Counted from the stretch's first letter, positions 25,404 through 34,745 are shown. The stretch is 45,928 nt of DNA from Xanthobacteraceae bacterium (GCA_030037645.1 JASHQI010000188.1:1-45928), one strand, 5' to 3'. The notes: generated by a model from the sequence alone, not told the origin. Numbers and translations: made by a program.

Positions 25404-26582
25404 AACAACAGCCGCGATCGCCTCGCCGAGCGCGCTCGGGCTCAGCGGTTTATGGAGATAATAATTCATGCCGGCGGAGCGCACGGCTTGTTCGTCGCCA
25501 GGCCCGGCACGGCCGGATATGCCAACGATAGGGGTTGCATTGGCGGGGCCGGCGAGCGCGCGGATGCGCCGCGTTGCTTCGAGCCCGTCGATGCCGGGAA
25601 GCGTCAGGTCCATCAGCACCACGTCATAACCGCGCGGCAGCGCTGCGATGGCGTCCTCGCCCGAATTGACAAAATCGGTGTGATGACCGAGTTCGGTGAG
25701 GATGGTGTTGAGAATGACGCGGCCGTAGGGGTTGTCCTCCACGCACAGGATCGAGAGTCGGTGCACCGGCGTCAAAGCCCGGCGTGGCGCCGAACTTGCC
25801 GCCACCTCGGCCGCCGCGACCTGCAGCACCGCCGAGAATGAAAACGACGAACCGCGACCGGACGCGCTGGTAACTTTGAGGTCGCCACCCATCAGGTTGG
25901 CCAAGTGTTTGACAACGGCAAGCCCGAGCCCGGCGCCGCCATAGCGGCGCGCGATCTTGGCATTGGCTTGGGCGAACGGGCGAAAGAGCCGTTTGATCTC
26001 GGCGCGCGTGAGCCCGATGCCGCTGTCCGTGACGGCGAAGGCAAGCTTAACTTGCCCGCGGGCTGCGCGTGTTGTCCCCGCCTCGAGCCGAACGGTCCCT
26101 CGCTCGGTGAACTTCACAGCGTTGTCGATCAGGTTTTCCAGCGCGGCACGCAGGCGTACGGCGTCGCCAAGAAGCATCTCCGGCAAATCCTCGCGCACTT
26201 TTACCTCGGTGGCGAGGCCTTTGGTCTGCGCCCGCGCGGAAAGCGAATCCGCCAAAGCATCGATCAGGTCCCGCAGCCGAAACGCCTCGTGTTGAAGCGT
26301 CAGCGAGTCGGCATCGGCTTTGGCGGCGTCGATCACCAGCGTGGTGAGGGAAGCAAGATGCTGTGCGCCACTCTTGATGGCCGCAGCCCAGTGCCGCTCG
26401 CGCTCGCCGAGATTGGAACTCGCCAGCAATTCGCCGAGCGCCAGGATGCCGGTGAGGTCGGTTCGGATATCGTGAGCAAATGCGGCCAGCGCCACCGCGG
26501 GCGGGCCGGAACGCGACCGGCGTCGCGTCTGTCGTCGCGGCCGCGTGGCGGCCAATCGTTTGTTGGACTTCAATCGCGCCAT
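25347..26582 (-). CDS. Soluble hybrid sensor histidine kinase with C-terminal receiver
   Basis: This is a cytoplasmic hybrid histidine kinase of 411 residues. The first 30 residues are strongly basic (KRLAATRPRRQTRRRSRS), followed by the dimerisation helix with phospho-His37 in AFAHDIRTDLTGI. The ATPase domain has LIDNAVKF (N box), VTDSGIGL (G1), the Phe-containing RPFAQANAKIARRYGGAGLG and SGRGSSFSF. The receiver domain (about 285-395) has CVEDNPYG, phospho-Asp325 in VLMDLTLPG and Lys378 in YYLHKPLSP. No PAS or membrane segment is present, so input must come from partners. The last 18 residues are encoded by the palindromic repeat at 25303-25403. An alternative start at 26639 would add 19 residues. 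Confidence 0.9.
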   Translation of the reverse strand: MARLKSNKRLAATRPRRQTRRRSRSGPPAVALAAFAHDIRTDLTGILALGELLASSNLGERERHWAAAIKSGAQHLASLTTLVIDAAKADADSLTLQHEAFRLRDLIDALADSLSARAQTKGLATEVKVREDLPEMLLGDAVRLRAALENLIDNAVKFTERGTVRLEAGTTRAARGQVKLAFAVTDSGIGLTRAEIKRLFRPFAQANAKIARRYGGAGLGLAVVKHLANLMGGDLKVTSASGRGSSFSFSAVLQVAAAEVAASSAPRRALTPVHRLSILCVEDNPYGRVILNTILTELGHHTDFVNSGEDAIAALPRGYDVVLMDLTLPGIDGLEATRRIRALAGPANATPIVGISGRAGPGDEQAVRSAGMNYYLHKPLSPSALGEAIAAVVRHSGTERSEGPGIHNPQS

Positions 26583-26641
26583 TGCAATTCCCCGGGCGCC
26601 GGGCTGCAGCATGCCACGGCTGCCGGCAGAACAAAACAAGT

Positions 26642-27517
26642 TCAGCGCCCAAGCCCGACCATGCGCCTCACGTCCGCCGGGCTGCTGCCGGCAGCGCGCA
26701 ACTCGCGCAGGCTGGTTGCCTGCGTCGATTTGGAGAGTTTGCGACCATCAGCATCGAGAATGAGCTTGTGGTGATGGTACACCGGCTCCGGCAGACCGAG
26801 CAGCGCCTGCAGCAGCCGATGCAAGCTGCTCGACCAGAACAGGTCCTGTCCTCGCACAACGTCGGTCACGCCTTGCAGTGCGTCATCGACGGCGACGGCG
26901 AGGTGATAGCTCGTCGGGATCTCCTTGCGCGCGAGCACGACGTCGCCCCATATTTGCGGCGCTGCGGTTACGAGCCCGGTCTGGCCACCGGGTCCGGCGC
27001 CGCTTTCGGTCCAGTGCAGCACACCGGCGCGCGCCAGCGCCGCATCCATGGCAAGCCGCAGCGCAAACGGATCGCCGGCACGGCGGCGGCGTTCGCGTTC
27101 CGCCGGCGATAGCTTGCGGGCGCGTCCAGGATAAAGCGGGACGCCATCGGGATCGCGCGGCCAACGGCCCTGGCGATCGCGCTCGGCGACGAGCGCGTTG
27201 ATCTCACTGCGACTCTCAAAACTTGGATAGATCAGGTTGAGCGCATTGAGCTTGGAAATCGCCCGTTCGTAGTCGTTGAAATGCTCGCTTTGCCGCCGGA
27301 CCGGCTCCTGCCACGAAATCCCCAGCCAACTGAGATCGTCATAGATCGCCGCCTCATATTCGGGATGGCACCGCGTTGCGTCGATGTCCTCGATACGCAG
27401 CAGCAGCCTTCCGCCCAGCTCACGGGCCATATCGTGATTGAGCAATGCCGAATAGGCATGTCCCAGATGCAGATATCCGTTCGGACTGGGCGCAAAACGC
27501 AGGATACGGGTGTACAT
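26642..27517 (-). CDS. gluQ: Glutamyl-Q tRNA(Asp) synthetase
   Basis: GluQ-RS is a truncated glutamyl-tRNA synthetase that attaches glutamate to queuosine in the anticodon of tRNA(Asp). The catalytic Rossmann fold begins RILRFAPSPNGYLHLGHAYS with the HIGH box as HLGH (17-20). The KMSKS equivalent is KLSKS near residue 260, and the tRNA anticodon-binding domain of GluRS is absent. Length 291 is normal. In the E. coli enzyme a zinc site is formed by three Cys and one Tyr. Here the corresponding stretch reads YPSFESRSE and LYPGRAR without cysteines, so the zinc site is lost. The start at 27517 (MYTRILRFAP) fits the family. Confidence 0.92.
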   Translation of the reverse strand: MYTRILRFAPSPNGYLHLGHAYSALLNHDMARELGGRLLLRIEDIDATRCHPEYEAAIYDDLSWLGISWQEPVRRQSEHFNDYERAISKLNALNLIYPSFESRSEINALVAERDRQGRWPRDPDGVPLYPGRARKLSPAERERRRRAGDPFALRLAMDAALARAGVLHWTESGAGPGGQTGLVTAAPQIWGDVVLARKEIPTSYHLAVAVDDALQGVTDVVRGQDLFWSSSLHRLLQALLGLPEPVYHHHKLILDADGRKLSKSTQATSLRELRAAGSSPADVRRMVGLGR

Positions 27518-27741
27518 CGTTGATGCACTCTTCGACATCGAGGGGGCCGATTCCGAAGTGCGCGGGCGCCTGCCGACATGCGAACTTCGCAATCACAAGG
27601 GCACTTGCCAAACGACAGATCGGGTGCGGTTTCCAGATTTGAAACTCCTGATGACAGCAAGCCGCCGACTGCGGGAATTTCAAATGCGCCGCGCTTCAGA
27701 CCTTGACCCACGGTTTCCCGTCGATCAATCCAATAACACCG
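27518..27741. other. Intergenic region between gluQ and the glycosylase gene
   Basis: These 224 bp separate divergent genes and must contain both promoters. I see no repeat, RNA gene or convincing reading frame in them. Confidence 0.4.
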
Positions 27742-28425
27742 ATGACCAATACCCGCATCCATACCGAAGCCGATCTTGACGTTGGGCTGGCGGAACTGAC
27801 GCAGACCGATTCGCGGTTCGCCGCGCTGTTGGCGCGCGTCGGCCGGCCGCCGCTGCGGCGACGACCGGACGGCTATGCGGGACTTGCGGCGATTATTTGT
27901 GCACAACAGCTTTCGACCGCCAGCGCCGGTGCGATTTGGGGACGGTTGGCGGCAGCGTTCGATCCGCTCGAACCTGAGGCGATCATACGTGCGCGTCCGG
28001 CACGGCTGGCCCGTCTCGGTCTATCGGCGCCCAAAATCCGCGCACTCAAGGAAATCGCCCGCGCTGTTGTGCGTGGCGAGCTCGCGCTCACCGCACTGAG
28101 CCAGCTTGACGCCGAAGCCGCGCACGCGGCGTTGACCAGAGTCCACGGCATCGGCCCATGGACGGCGGACATCTACTTGCTCACCTGTCTCGGCCACGCC
28201 GACGCCTGGCCTGCGGGCGACCTTGCGCTCCAGGAGGGCGCCCGCCTAGCATTCGCACTTCCGGCGCGGCCAACCGTCAAACAGATGATCGCGCTCGCCG
28301 AACCGTGGCGGCCGCGGCGCGGGGTGGCGGCACGCATACTGTGGGCCTATTATCGCGCCGCCAAAGGGCGCGAAGGAGCGCCGATCCAGCCTGCTGAACC
28401 TGAACGAGGTGCGAATGGCCGCTGA
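27742..28425 (+). CDS. DNA-3-methyladenine glycosylase family protein (AlkA-like)
   Basis: This is a helix-hairpin-helix base-excision glycosylase of the AlkA/Nth superfamily, 227 residues. The HhH element is LTRVHGIGPWTADIY near residue 132. The catalytic Asp is in PAGDLALQEG, about 20 residues later. AIICAQQLSTASAGAIWGRL is the family's interdomain helix. It lacks the N-terminal AlkA beta-domain and has no iron-sulfur cysteines at the C-terminus. It should remove alkylated purines from DNA. Its last 11 bp overlap the start of the esterase gene, so the two are translated in sequence. Confidence 0.9.
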   Translation: MTNTRIHTEADLDVGLAELTQTDSRFAALLARVGRPPLRRRPDGYAGLAAIICAQQLSTASAGAIWGRLAAAFDPLEPEAIIRARPARLARLGLSAPKIRALKEIARAVVRGELALTALSQLDAEAAHAALTRVHGIGPWTADIYLLTCLGHADAWPAGDLALQEGARLAFALPARPTVKQMIALAEPWRPRRGVAARILWAYYRAAKGREGAPIQPAEPERGANGR

Positions 28426-29098
28426 ACTCGACGGTCCGCGGCTGGCTCCGCGTTCGGGACCGGCGCGGCAGCTCGTCGTATTTCTGCACGGCTATGGCGC
28501 CGACGGCAACGATCTCATCGAGATCAGCCGCGTCTGGCAGCAATATTTGCCGCAAGCGGCATTCGTGTCGCCGCATGGCCCGGAGCCGTGCGCGGAGGCC
28601 CCGGCCGGGCGCCAATGGTTTGCGCTGACGTTGCGCGATCCGAACGAACGCTGGCTCGGCGTCAACAAGGCGGCCCCGGTCCTCGAGCGATTTCTTGATG
28701 CAGAACTTGCGCGTCACAAGCTGCCGCCATCGGCACTCGCCCTGGTTGGCTTCAGCCAAGGAACTATGATGGCCTTGCATGTCGGCCTGCGCCGCGCGGT
28801 GCCGCCCGCGGCGATCGTGGGCTATTCCGGCGTCCTGGTCGCGCCGCCGGACGTTACCGCCGAAGCCTTTGCCGCCCAGATCAAATCGCGACCGCCGGTG
28901 CTGCTGGTTCACGGCGATCGCGACGAGCGCATTCCACCGCAGGCCCTGTTTCAAGGGGCGCAAGGCCTCGCTGCAATGGGCGTTCCGGTCGAATGGCATT
29001 TGTCCGCCGGCATAGGCCACGGCATCGATGCCGAAGGCCTCCGCCACGGCGGTGAATTTTTGGCCCGGCAAGGGTCCGGCTCGCGGTCCGAACTTTAA
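28415..29098 (+). CDS. Alpha/beta hydrolase (carboxylesterase/phospholipase family)
   Basis: This is a cytoplasmic serine esterase of the carboxylesterase 2 (YpfH/acyl-protein thioesterase-like) family, 227 residues. The oxyanion segment is VVFLHGYGADGNDLIEI. The nucleophile is the Ser in LVGFSQGTMMALH, the acid is the Asp in VHGDRDERIP, and the base is the His in GIGHGIDAEG. The ATG at 28415 lies 11 bp inside the preceding glycosylase gene; a GTG two codons earlier is also possible. The natural substrate is not known. Why it should be coupled to a DNA repair glycosylase is unclear. Confidence 0.93.
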   Translation: MAAELDGPRLAPRSGPARQLVVFLHGYGADGNDLIEISRVWQQYLPQAAFVSPHGPEPCAEAPAGRQWFALTLRDPNERWLGVNKAAPVLERFLDAELARHKLPPSALALVGFSQGTMMALHVGLRRAVPPAAIVGYSGVLVAPPDVTAEAFAAQIKSRPPVLLVHGDRDERIPPQALFQGAQGLAAMGVPVEWHLSAGIGHGIDAEGLRHGGEFLARQGSGSRSEL

Positions 29099-29172
29099 CC
29101 CCAAGCCTTTGTATTCAGTAACGATTTCCTAGCAATTTGATCCTAGAAGCGGCCTGTTGGAGCAGGTGCGCC

Positions 29173-30963
29173 ATGTTCACGACACTCGGCAAGACGCTTC
29201 GTTGCGACACTCAACTCGCAGCGCTGCGGGCACTCATCGTTAAATTTCGATTAAACAAGCGCGGCAACGTCGCAGTCATCTCTGCCCTGGCGGCGCTCCC
29301 GCTGATTGCTGCCGTCGGCTGCGTTATCGATTACACAGATGCGTCGATGATCAAGACCAAGCTGCAGGCGGCCGCCGATGCCGCGAGCCTGGCAACTGTC
29401 TCCCATAACTCGCCGGTCATCACCACGGCCCAGGGCATGTCCGGGAATGGCACCATCTCCGGCGGCTCAGCCGCCGGCGTCAATTATTTTGACGCAAATC
29501 TGGCGACCGCACCGGAGGACAGGGGCTACACCAACCTGACTCCGACAGCGACCGTATCCAAAACCGGGCAGGTGCTGACCGCGACGATCTCCTTTACGGC
29601 CAAGGTCCCCACGTACTTCATGGGGGTCATGGGATACTCAGATATCACGCTCTCGGGAACATCCACGGCGAGCTACACACTGCCGACCTTCATCAATTTC
29701 TATCTGATGCTCGATGTCTCCGGCTCCATGAGCTTCCCCTCGACAACGGCCGAGCAGCTTCGACTCATGTCCGTCAATCCCGACAACCTGCATGGATCGA
29801 ATGGCTATCCGCAAGGCTGTCAGTTCGCCTGCCATTTCGCTTCACAGGGAGCTTGCGCGCAAACCGAGTCCCAAAGCGGGTCAAACGGACCGTGGCAGGG
29901 GTCATGGCCCCCATCTGTTGAGCAGTACGGCGGCTCGGGCGAAGCGATTCCCAGTCAATGGCCAGGCGGATATCCCGGCGGCTATTGTTTGGGATTCATA
30001 ATCTCGCGCCTGGGCACGACGCCTGTCACGTCAACCGAATGCGGCGAGAGCGGCAGCACCGGCACCAACGACAGCAGCCCGCCCACGGAACCCTCGGGCA
30101 AAATCCCGGGTACGCACACCGCGTATCCGTCGGGGTGCGGCCAATATGTGAATTGGGGCAACAGCCAAGTCAGTTCGTGTCCCACTGCGGGAACGACGTC
30201 CTGCATCCAGTTGCGCGCCGATGCGGTGGGCTACGCCGTGAACGCGCTGTTGAACCAAGCGTCGAGCACTGAGACCAACGACGGGATAGCAAATCAATTC
30301 CAGGTGGGACTGTTCCCGTTTATCCAAAATCTCTGTACTGCCAGCGCCAATAGCAGCAATTCCTGCTCCGTCGGTCTGACCACCAGTCTCACCGGCAGCA
30401 CAATCACCGACTTTGCCGAGCAGCTGGCGAGCCTCCTGGATAACGGCCAGAATACAACGCTCGGGTCCGGCGGCACGCACTTCGAGAATGCTCTCTCGCA
30501 GATGAACACTTTTATCAGTTCGGTGGGCAGCGGATCGGGCACGTCCAGCGCTCTGCCTTATGTCTTCATCGTCACCGACGGCTCCCAGGACTACCAAACT
30601 CAATCGAGCGGAAACTGGGGCTCGCAAAATTGGACGGCGGACGCGGACGTTCCCTATCAAAATTCGGCGACTGTCATGCCTCCGAACAGCGAGGACACCA
30701 ATAATTACTGCCAAACGATGAAAAACCGCGGCATCACCGTTGCGGTCCTGTACATTCCTTACACGACAATATCCGATCCGAATTCCAACTTTGCCAATAA
30801 CGAAGACGGCTACGCCAACGCGAATATTCCGAATATCCCCACATCGCTCCAGAACTGCGCGTCGCCGAACTTCTTCTACACTGCGGACACGCCGGCAGAC
30901 ATTCAGAGCGCGCTGGTGACGATGTTCGAACAGGCGGTGAGCACCGCCCACATCACGGATTAG
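29173..30963 (+). CDS. TadG-like exported protein with von Willebrand A domain
   Basis: This is a 596-residue envelope or pilus-assembly protein of the TadE/TadG type. The N-terminal part (residues 30-65) is the usual Tad region: FRLNKRGNVAVISALAALPL then a membrane segment and DYTDASMIKTKLQAAADAAS. A TadG-like beta-domain follows. A VWA domain then begins with the MIDAS DVSGSM at 181-186. Between the MIDAS and the rest of the VWA fold is a long insertion (about 195-345) rich in Ser, Gly, Thr, Pro and Cys, with CQFACHFASQGAC. The second half contains VFIVTDGSQDYQ. No Tad ATPase, secretin or prepilin peptidase genes are nearby; two TadE-like genes converge with it. Confidence 0.85.
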   Translation: MFTTLGKTLRCDTQLAALRALIVKFRLNKRGNVAVISALAALPLIAAVGCVIDYTDASMIKTKLQAAADAASLATVSHNSPVITTAQGMSGNGTISGGSAAGVNYFDANLATAPEDRGYTNLTPTATVSKTGQVLTATISFTAKVPTYFMGVMGYSDITLSGTSTASYTLPTFINFYLMLDVSGSMSFPSTTAEQLRLMSVNPDNLHGSNGYPQGCQFACHFASQGACAQTESQSGSNGPWQGSWPPSVEQYGGSGEAIPSQWPGGYPGGYCLGFIISRLGTTPVTSTECGESGSTGTNDSSPPTEPSGKIPGTHTAYPSGCGQYVNWGNSQVSSCPTAGTTSCIQLRADAVGYAVNALLNQASSTETNDGIANQFQVGLFPFIQNLCTASANSSNSCSVGLTTSLTGSTITDFAEQLASLLDNGQNTTLGSGGTHFENALSQMNTFISSVGSGSGTSSALPYVFIVTDGSQDYQTQSSGNWGSQNWTADADVPYQNSATVMPPNSEDTNNYCQTMKNRGITVAVLYIPYTTISDPNSNFANNEDGYANANIPNIPTSLQNCASPNFFYTADTPADIQSALVTMFEQAVSTAHITD

Positions 30964-31387
30964 GTCCCGCCGCCTTCCGCGGATGCCGAAAGCGCCCGAA
31001 TAATCCCCTCGCGAAGCGATTGATTTGGGCCTTGAACCGCTGGGCGGCCTGAGCGGCCTGCACGCACTACAAAATGAAATCGGCAGGTGGCCGACCGGAG
31101 CTCACCACAGCCGGGAGCGACCTGGAGCCTTTTCGATTTTGATGAAATCAAATCCGGGCTCCAGCTTTTTGATTGAGCATGATCTTTTCCGAAAACCTGT
31201 TTCCACCCTCAAATCAAGTCCGAGGCCGGGCTTTTTCGGGATCATGCTCTGGCCTCTCCAGGGTCCGTCGCCATACTCGCGTCCCAGCCGCATGAGGCCC
31301 GCGCGGTCAAATTTCGGGCAGGCCAAGACAGACCGGCAATAGGAGTTCGTTCCGACGGGACAGGTCGTGGCAGAAGTTCGAGCCGCC
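30964..31387. other. 424-bp gene-free gap between convergent tad-like genes
   Basis: I see no credible gene here. The stretch holds the 76-bp palindromic repeat at 31175-31250. Just before it is an AATCCGGGCTCCAGCTTTTT run that resembles further repeat sequence. Confidence 0.5.
31175..31250. repeat. 76-bp palindromic repeat, copy 1
   Basis: The ends GAGCATGATC and GATCATGCTC form perfect 10-bp terminal inverted repeats. The interior matches the reverse complement of 43629-43704 at about 64 of 76 positions in an ungapped alignment made by eye, and both copies are 76 bp long. Confidence 0.8.
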
Positions 31388-31951
31388 TCACGTGCACGAT
31401 GTGCCGGTTTGCGGCACGTAGATGATGCAAGTGCTGTTTCGAGGAGTCACATAGAGATTGTCCGAAAAGGTGATCGAGCCGGGGGTGAAAAAGCCGAAAA
31501 CCGGCGTGAAGGTGTAAGTCACTTCGGCGAAAATCAAATACGTGTTGTCATTGTCCAGGGCGGTTGGCACGGTGATCGCAGATCCCTGGGCTCGCGCAGT
31601 TCCGTTGAGCGAGTAGCTCCAGGCGACCGTGGCGTTGCCTGTACCGCTGATGGCTATCTGCGAGATCGTGGCCACAATCGGCGCGCTCGAGTATGGCGCC
31701 ATAATGAGGGAAGTCGCCTGCATGATCGACGTCATATCGGTCGATTGGATCGTCGTATATTGATTGCTGACCGTATCCAACGCATATGTCGCCGCCCTGA
31801 CTTTCATGTAGATGGCGATCGCTCGTCCGCCATCAAATGATGCCAGGAACAAAATTGCGAGCACCGGCAAAACCATCGCGAATTCGATCGCGGCGACGGC
31901 ACGCGTCGATGCGACGAAACGGCGGAAAATATTTGCTGCTTCGCGCGCCAT
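31388..31951 (-). CDS. TadE-like pseudopilin-related protein
   Basis: This is a 187-residue bitopic membrane protein with the TadE signature: basic N-terminus, TRAVAAIEFAMVLPVLAILF (a conserved Glu in the hydrophobic helix), then an exported Ser/Thr-rich domain. It ends with two cysteines (STCIIYVPQTGTSCT) that may form a terminal disulfide. It starts two bases after the stop codon of the upstream TadE-like gene, so translation is probably coupled. It converges with the VWA-TadG gene. A pilus or surface-structure role is inferred from the family only. Confidence 0.85.
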   Translation of the reverse strand: MAREAANIFRRFVASTRAVAAIEFAMVLPVLAILFLASFDGGRAIAIYMKVRAATYALDTVSNQYTTIQSTDMTSIMQATSLIMAPYSSAPIVATISQIAISGTGNATVAWSYSLNGTARAQGSAITVPTALDNDNTYLIFAEVTYTFTPVFGFFTPGSITFSDNLYVTPRNSTCIIYVPQTGTSCT

Positions 31952-31953
31952 GA

Positions 31954-32511
31954 TCAGTAATAGGGCTCCACCCGAAAGGCGCTGACACCCATCATCTCCG
32001 TGGTGCCGTTACCGAGATTGGAGAGCACATAGCCTAAGGGGCCGGTGACAATCGGCCACTGATAGATGAGTTGCACGACCATGACTTCGCCTGGGGTGCC
32101 GGGTGAGTACGACCAGTTATTGCTGACCGTTCCGTTCGCGTTGTAGGTCAATGTTGGAGCTGCCGCGCTGGCGCTGCCGAAGCTCGCAGAGGACTGCACA
32201 TTCACCATTACGTTGTTGCAGGTGAACAGCGCCGACACCATCGGGCAGATTTCGGTTTTGAATTGACTTTGGGTTGTTCCGGCATTCTGCGCTTGACCGG
32301 TCATGAAGAGGCGACCCGCTTCGACCGCTGCATCCTGCAAATTTGCCTGCGCGAACAAAAAAAGCGTGCTTTCCAAAATTGCGATCAGCATCGCCAGAAA
32401 CACGGGCGCGATCAGGGCAAACTCGACGATAGTTGCACCGCGCCGCGCGGTGCAAAAGCGCAGGAAATTCCTGCTGTCATGGCGCAAACGGTTCGCAAAG
32501 CTTCGCAACAT
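31954..32511 (-). CDS. TadE/TadG-like protein
   Basis: This is a 185-residue membrane protein. RRGATIVEFALIAPVFLAML is the TadE motif with the membrane helix, followed by ILESTLFLFAQANLQDAAVEA and GRLFMTGQAQ, which is common to tight-adherence minor pilins. The periplasmic region contains a cysteine pair (EICPMVSALFTCNN). The start MLRSFANRL at 32511 was preferred because the extra 60 upstream codons encode sequence unlike the family. It is the first gene of a two-gene unit with the next TadE-like gene. Confidence 0.83.
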   Translation of the reverse strand: MLRSFANRLRHDSRNFLRFCTARRGATIVEFALIAPVFLAMLIAILESTLFLFAQANLQDAAVEAGRLFMTGQAQNAGTTQSQFKTEICPMVSALFTCNNVMVNVQSSASFGSASAAAPTLTYNANGTVSNNWSYSPGTPGEVMVVQLIYQWPIVTGPLGYVLSNLGNGTTEMMGVSAFRVEPYY

Positions 32512-32950
32512 ACCTGCGCGTCCTGTGTCACGGCCCGCGGTCGCGGGATCCGAACCGTACCCTCCGTTAATAGTTGGAACCCATTGATTTTTGGTTGCTG
32601 GATAAGAAGAAAGTCGCGCCTGCCGCCGGATGACGAGAAGCGGAGTTAACCACATTGGAGTCGCCGCGGGCGCGAAAATTGCAGCGCCCACCTTGCATGC
32701 AGCGGCGTTTGAATAAAATTTGAGACAATTGATGCACGGTCGTTTGACCGAACGACAAGAAACGCCGAAGCCATTCGCAGTCGTGTCGGCGCGCCGGCAG
32801 CGATGACCGTCGATTGGGCCGCCGTCGATCTCGTCTCATCGATCGCCGGCCCCGGCCGATCCGCAGCGACCGAAAATGCGCCACATTCTGCGATAGACAG
32901 CTTGCTGCCGGCCCGGTTAAAGCAAAACAGCCGATGCCGCGGGTGACAGT
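32512..32950. other. 439-bp gene-free divergent region
   Basis: This region lies between the tadE-like unit (minus strand) and the GMC oxidoreductase (plus strand). It contains a small inverted repeat CCCGCG-GT-CGCGGG (32534-32547) and a locally AT-rich stretch near 32708-32735 that could hold a promoter. No reading frame in it looks like a gene. Confidence 0.4.
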
Positions 32951-34615
32951 ATGCCGACCCAACAAAACTACGACATTATCATCATCGGAGCCGGTTCGGC
33001 CGGTTGCACGCTGGCCGGCCGCCTGACCGAGGACAACGCCATTCGGGTGCTGCTGCTCGAGGCTGGCGGCTGGGACCGCGATCCTTGGATCAAGATCCCG
33101 CTCGGCTGGCCGCGCTTGTTGCTAAACCGCAAGCACGATTGGATGTATTTCGCCGAGCCCGAGCAGACGACCGGCGGACGCGGTCTCGAATGCGCGCGCG
33201 GTCGGATTATCGGCGGTTCGTCCTCCATCAACGCCATGGCCTATGTGCGCGGCCATCGCGGCGATTATGACCGCTGGGCCGCTTCCGGACTCGCATCATG
33301 GTCCTATGCCCACGTGCTTCCCTATTTTCGCCGCCAGGAAGCCTGGAACGGCGGCGCGAGCTTTTACCGCGGCGGCGATGGTCCGCTGACGACGCAGATG
33401 ACCCGCTTTAGCGATCCTTTGGTCGATGCCTTTGTCGCCGCCGGGCAAGCCGCCGGTTACCGGACGACACCCGATTACAACGGCGCCCAGCAGCAGGGCT
33501 TTGCCGTCTGGCAAATGACGGTGCGGGACGGCCGCCGCTGTAGCGCGGCTGACGCTTACTTGCGGCCGGCTCTCAGCCGCAAGAACCTGACGGTTGGCGT
33601 TCACGCGCTGGCAACGCGGCTGATCTTCGCCGGCCGGCGTGCCGTCGGCGTTGAATATTCCCAATATGGCCGGACGCTGACGGCCCGCGCCGAGCGCGAA
33701 GTGATCCTCTGCGGCGGCGTCATCAACTCGCCCCAACTTCTCATGTTGTCGGGGATCGGCGATCCGGATGAACTCGGCGCACACGGCATCGCCGTGAAAG
33801 TGGCTCTCCCGGGTGTCGGCAAGAATCTTCAGGACCACATCTCGGCGAGCATCGCGTATCAGCGCAAAGAGCCAGGCCCGTTCCATCGGGCGATGCGGCT
33901 CGACAGGATCGTACCGGCGCTGGCATCGGCCTATCTGCACGGCGAAGGCATCGCAACCGAGCTGCCAGCCGGCCGAATGGCGTTCTTGAAGAGCCGACCG
34001 GATGTGACCTTGCCGGACGTGCAGTTCATCTTCAACTCCGCGCCGATGACAGCGGCGCCGTATTTGCGGCCGTTCCGTCGGCCCTACGCCGACGGCTATG
34101 CGTGCCGGGCCGTGGTGTTGCGGCCGGAAAGCCGCGGCCGACTCGAGCTGACTTCGGCCGATCCGACAAAGCCTGTGCGTATTCGGCAGAACTTCTTGGC
34201 GACCGATAACGACTGGAAGACCTTGCGCGCCGGACTCCGCATGGCCCGCGACGTGTGCCGCCAAGCGCCGATGCAGCCATTCATGGAACGCGAGATTGCG
34301 CCGGGCGATCGCGCCGTCGCCGATGTCGATCTCGACGCCCATATTCGAATGAACTCGATTACCGTCCACCATCCGCTGGGGACCTGCAAGATGGGCCCAG
34401 CCTCCGATCGTGCCGCGGTGGTCGATCCCGAACTGCGCGTATACGGCGCCGAGGGCCTTCGCGTGGTTGACGGCTCGGTGATGCCGGATCTCGTCGGCGG
34501 CAATATCAACGCGCCGATCATTATGATCGCCGAGAAGGCGGCCGACCTCGTTCGCGGGCGGCCGCCGCTCGAAGCGGCTCGTCTTGCCGGAGCATCGGCA
34601 TTCTCCGGCCACTAG
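32951..34615 (+). CDS. GMC-family FAD-dependent oxidoreductase
   Basis: This is a choline/alcohol dehydrogenase-like flavoprotein of the GMC family, 554 residues and cytoplasmic. The FAD motif is [19 protein letters not shown], and LLLEAGG follows. The GMC signature 1 region is [20 protein letters not shown]. Signature 2 is [18 protein letters not shown]. The catalytic pair is His in [11 protein letters not shown] and Asn in [18 protein letters not shown]. Choline dehydrogenase, PEG dehydrogenase and aliphatic alcohol dehydrogenases all fall in this group. No choline or betaine genes are nearby, so the substrate stays open. It appears monocistronic. Confidence 0.93.
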   Translation: MPTQQNYDIIIIGAGSAGCTLAGRLTEDNAIRVLLLEAGGWDRDPWIKIPLGWPRLLLNRKHDWMYFAEPEQTTGGRGLECARGRIIGGSSSINAMAYVRGHRGDYDRWAASGLASWSYAHVLPYFRRQEAWNGGASFYRGGDGPLTTQMTRFSDPLVDAFVAAGQAAGYRTTPDYNGAQQQGFAVWQMTVRDGRRCSAADAYLRPALSRKNLTVGVHALATRLIFAGRRAVGVEYSQYGRTLTARAEREVILCGGVINSPQLLMLSGIGDPDELGAHGIAVKVALPGVGKNLQDHISASIAYQRKEPGPFHRAMRLDRIVPALASAYLHGEGIATELPAGRMAFLKSRPDVTLPDVQFIFNSAPMTAAPYLRPFRRPYADGYACRAVVLRPESRGRLELTSADPTKPVRIRQNFLATDNDWKTLRAGLRMARDVCRQAPMQPFMEREIAPGDRAVADVDLDAHIRMNSITVHHPLGTCKMGPASDRAAVVDPELRVYGAEGLRVVDGSVMPDLVGGNINAPIIMIAEKAADLVRGRPPLEAARLAGASAFSGH

Positions 34616-34716
34616 AGGATGAAGCCGAACAGGTTTTCCCGCACTTCTTCCGCTCGTCTTGAATATGGGCGGAATTCCGGCTGCGCCGCGGACGCCTCCT
34701 AAGCCCCGTCGCGGGC

Positions 34717-34745
34717 TTCACAATCCTGTCACGGCTGCCTATAAA
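34717..34745 (+). promoter_or_regulatory. Sigma-70-like promoter for the HNH nuclease gene
   Basis: TTCACA (34717-34722) and TATAAA (34740-34745) are separated by 17 bp and lie 53 bp before the TTG start of the HNH gene. Each box has one mismatch to the consensus. Just upstream, AAGCCC-N6-GGGCTT (34701-34718) is a short hairpin that could end the GMC transcript. Confidence 0.5.

Noticed and set aside
32567-32965. Possible 132-residue gene in the tadE/GMC divergent region
   Set aside because: No ribosome site, no domain, Arg-rich composition, and it overlaps the start of the GMC oxidoreductase gene.
34701-34718. Rho-independent terminator after the GMC oxidoreductase
   Set aside because: The AAGCCC/GGGCTT stem is only 6 bp and has no T-tract after it; its right arm also overlaps the proposed -35 box of the next gene.
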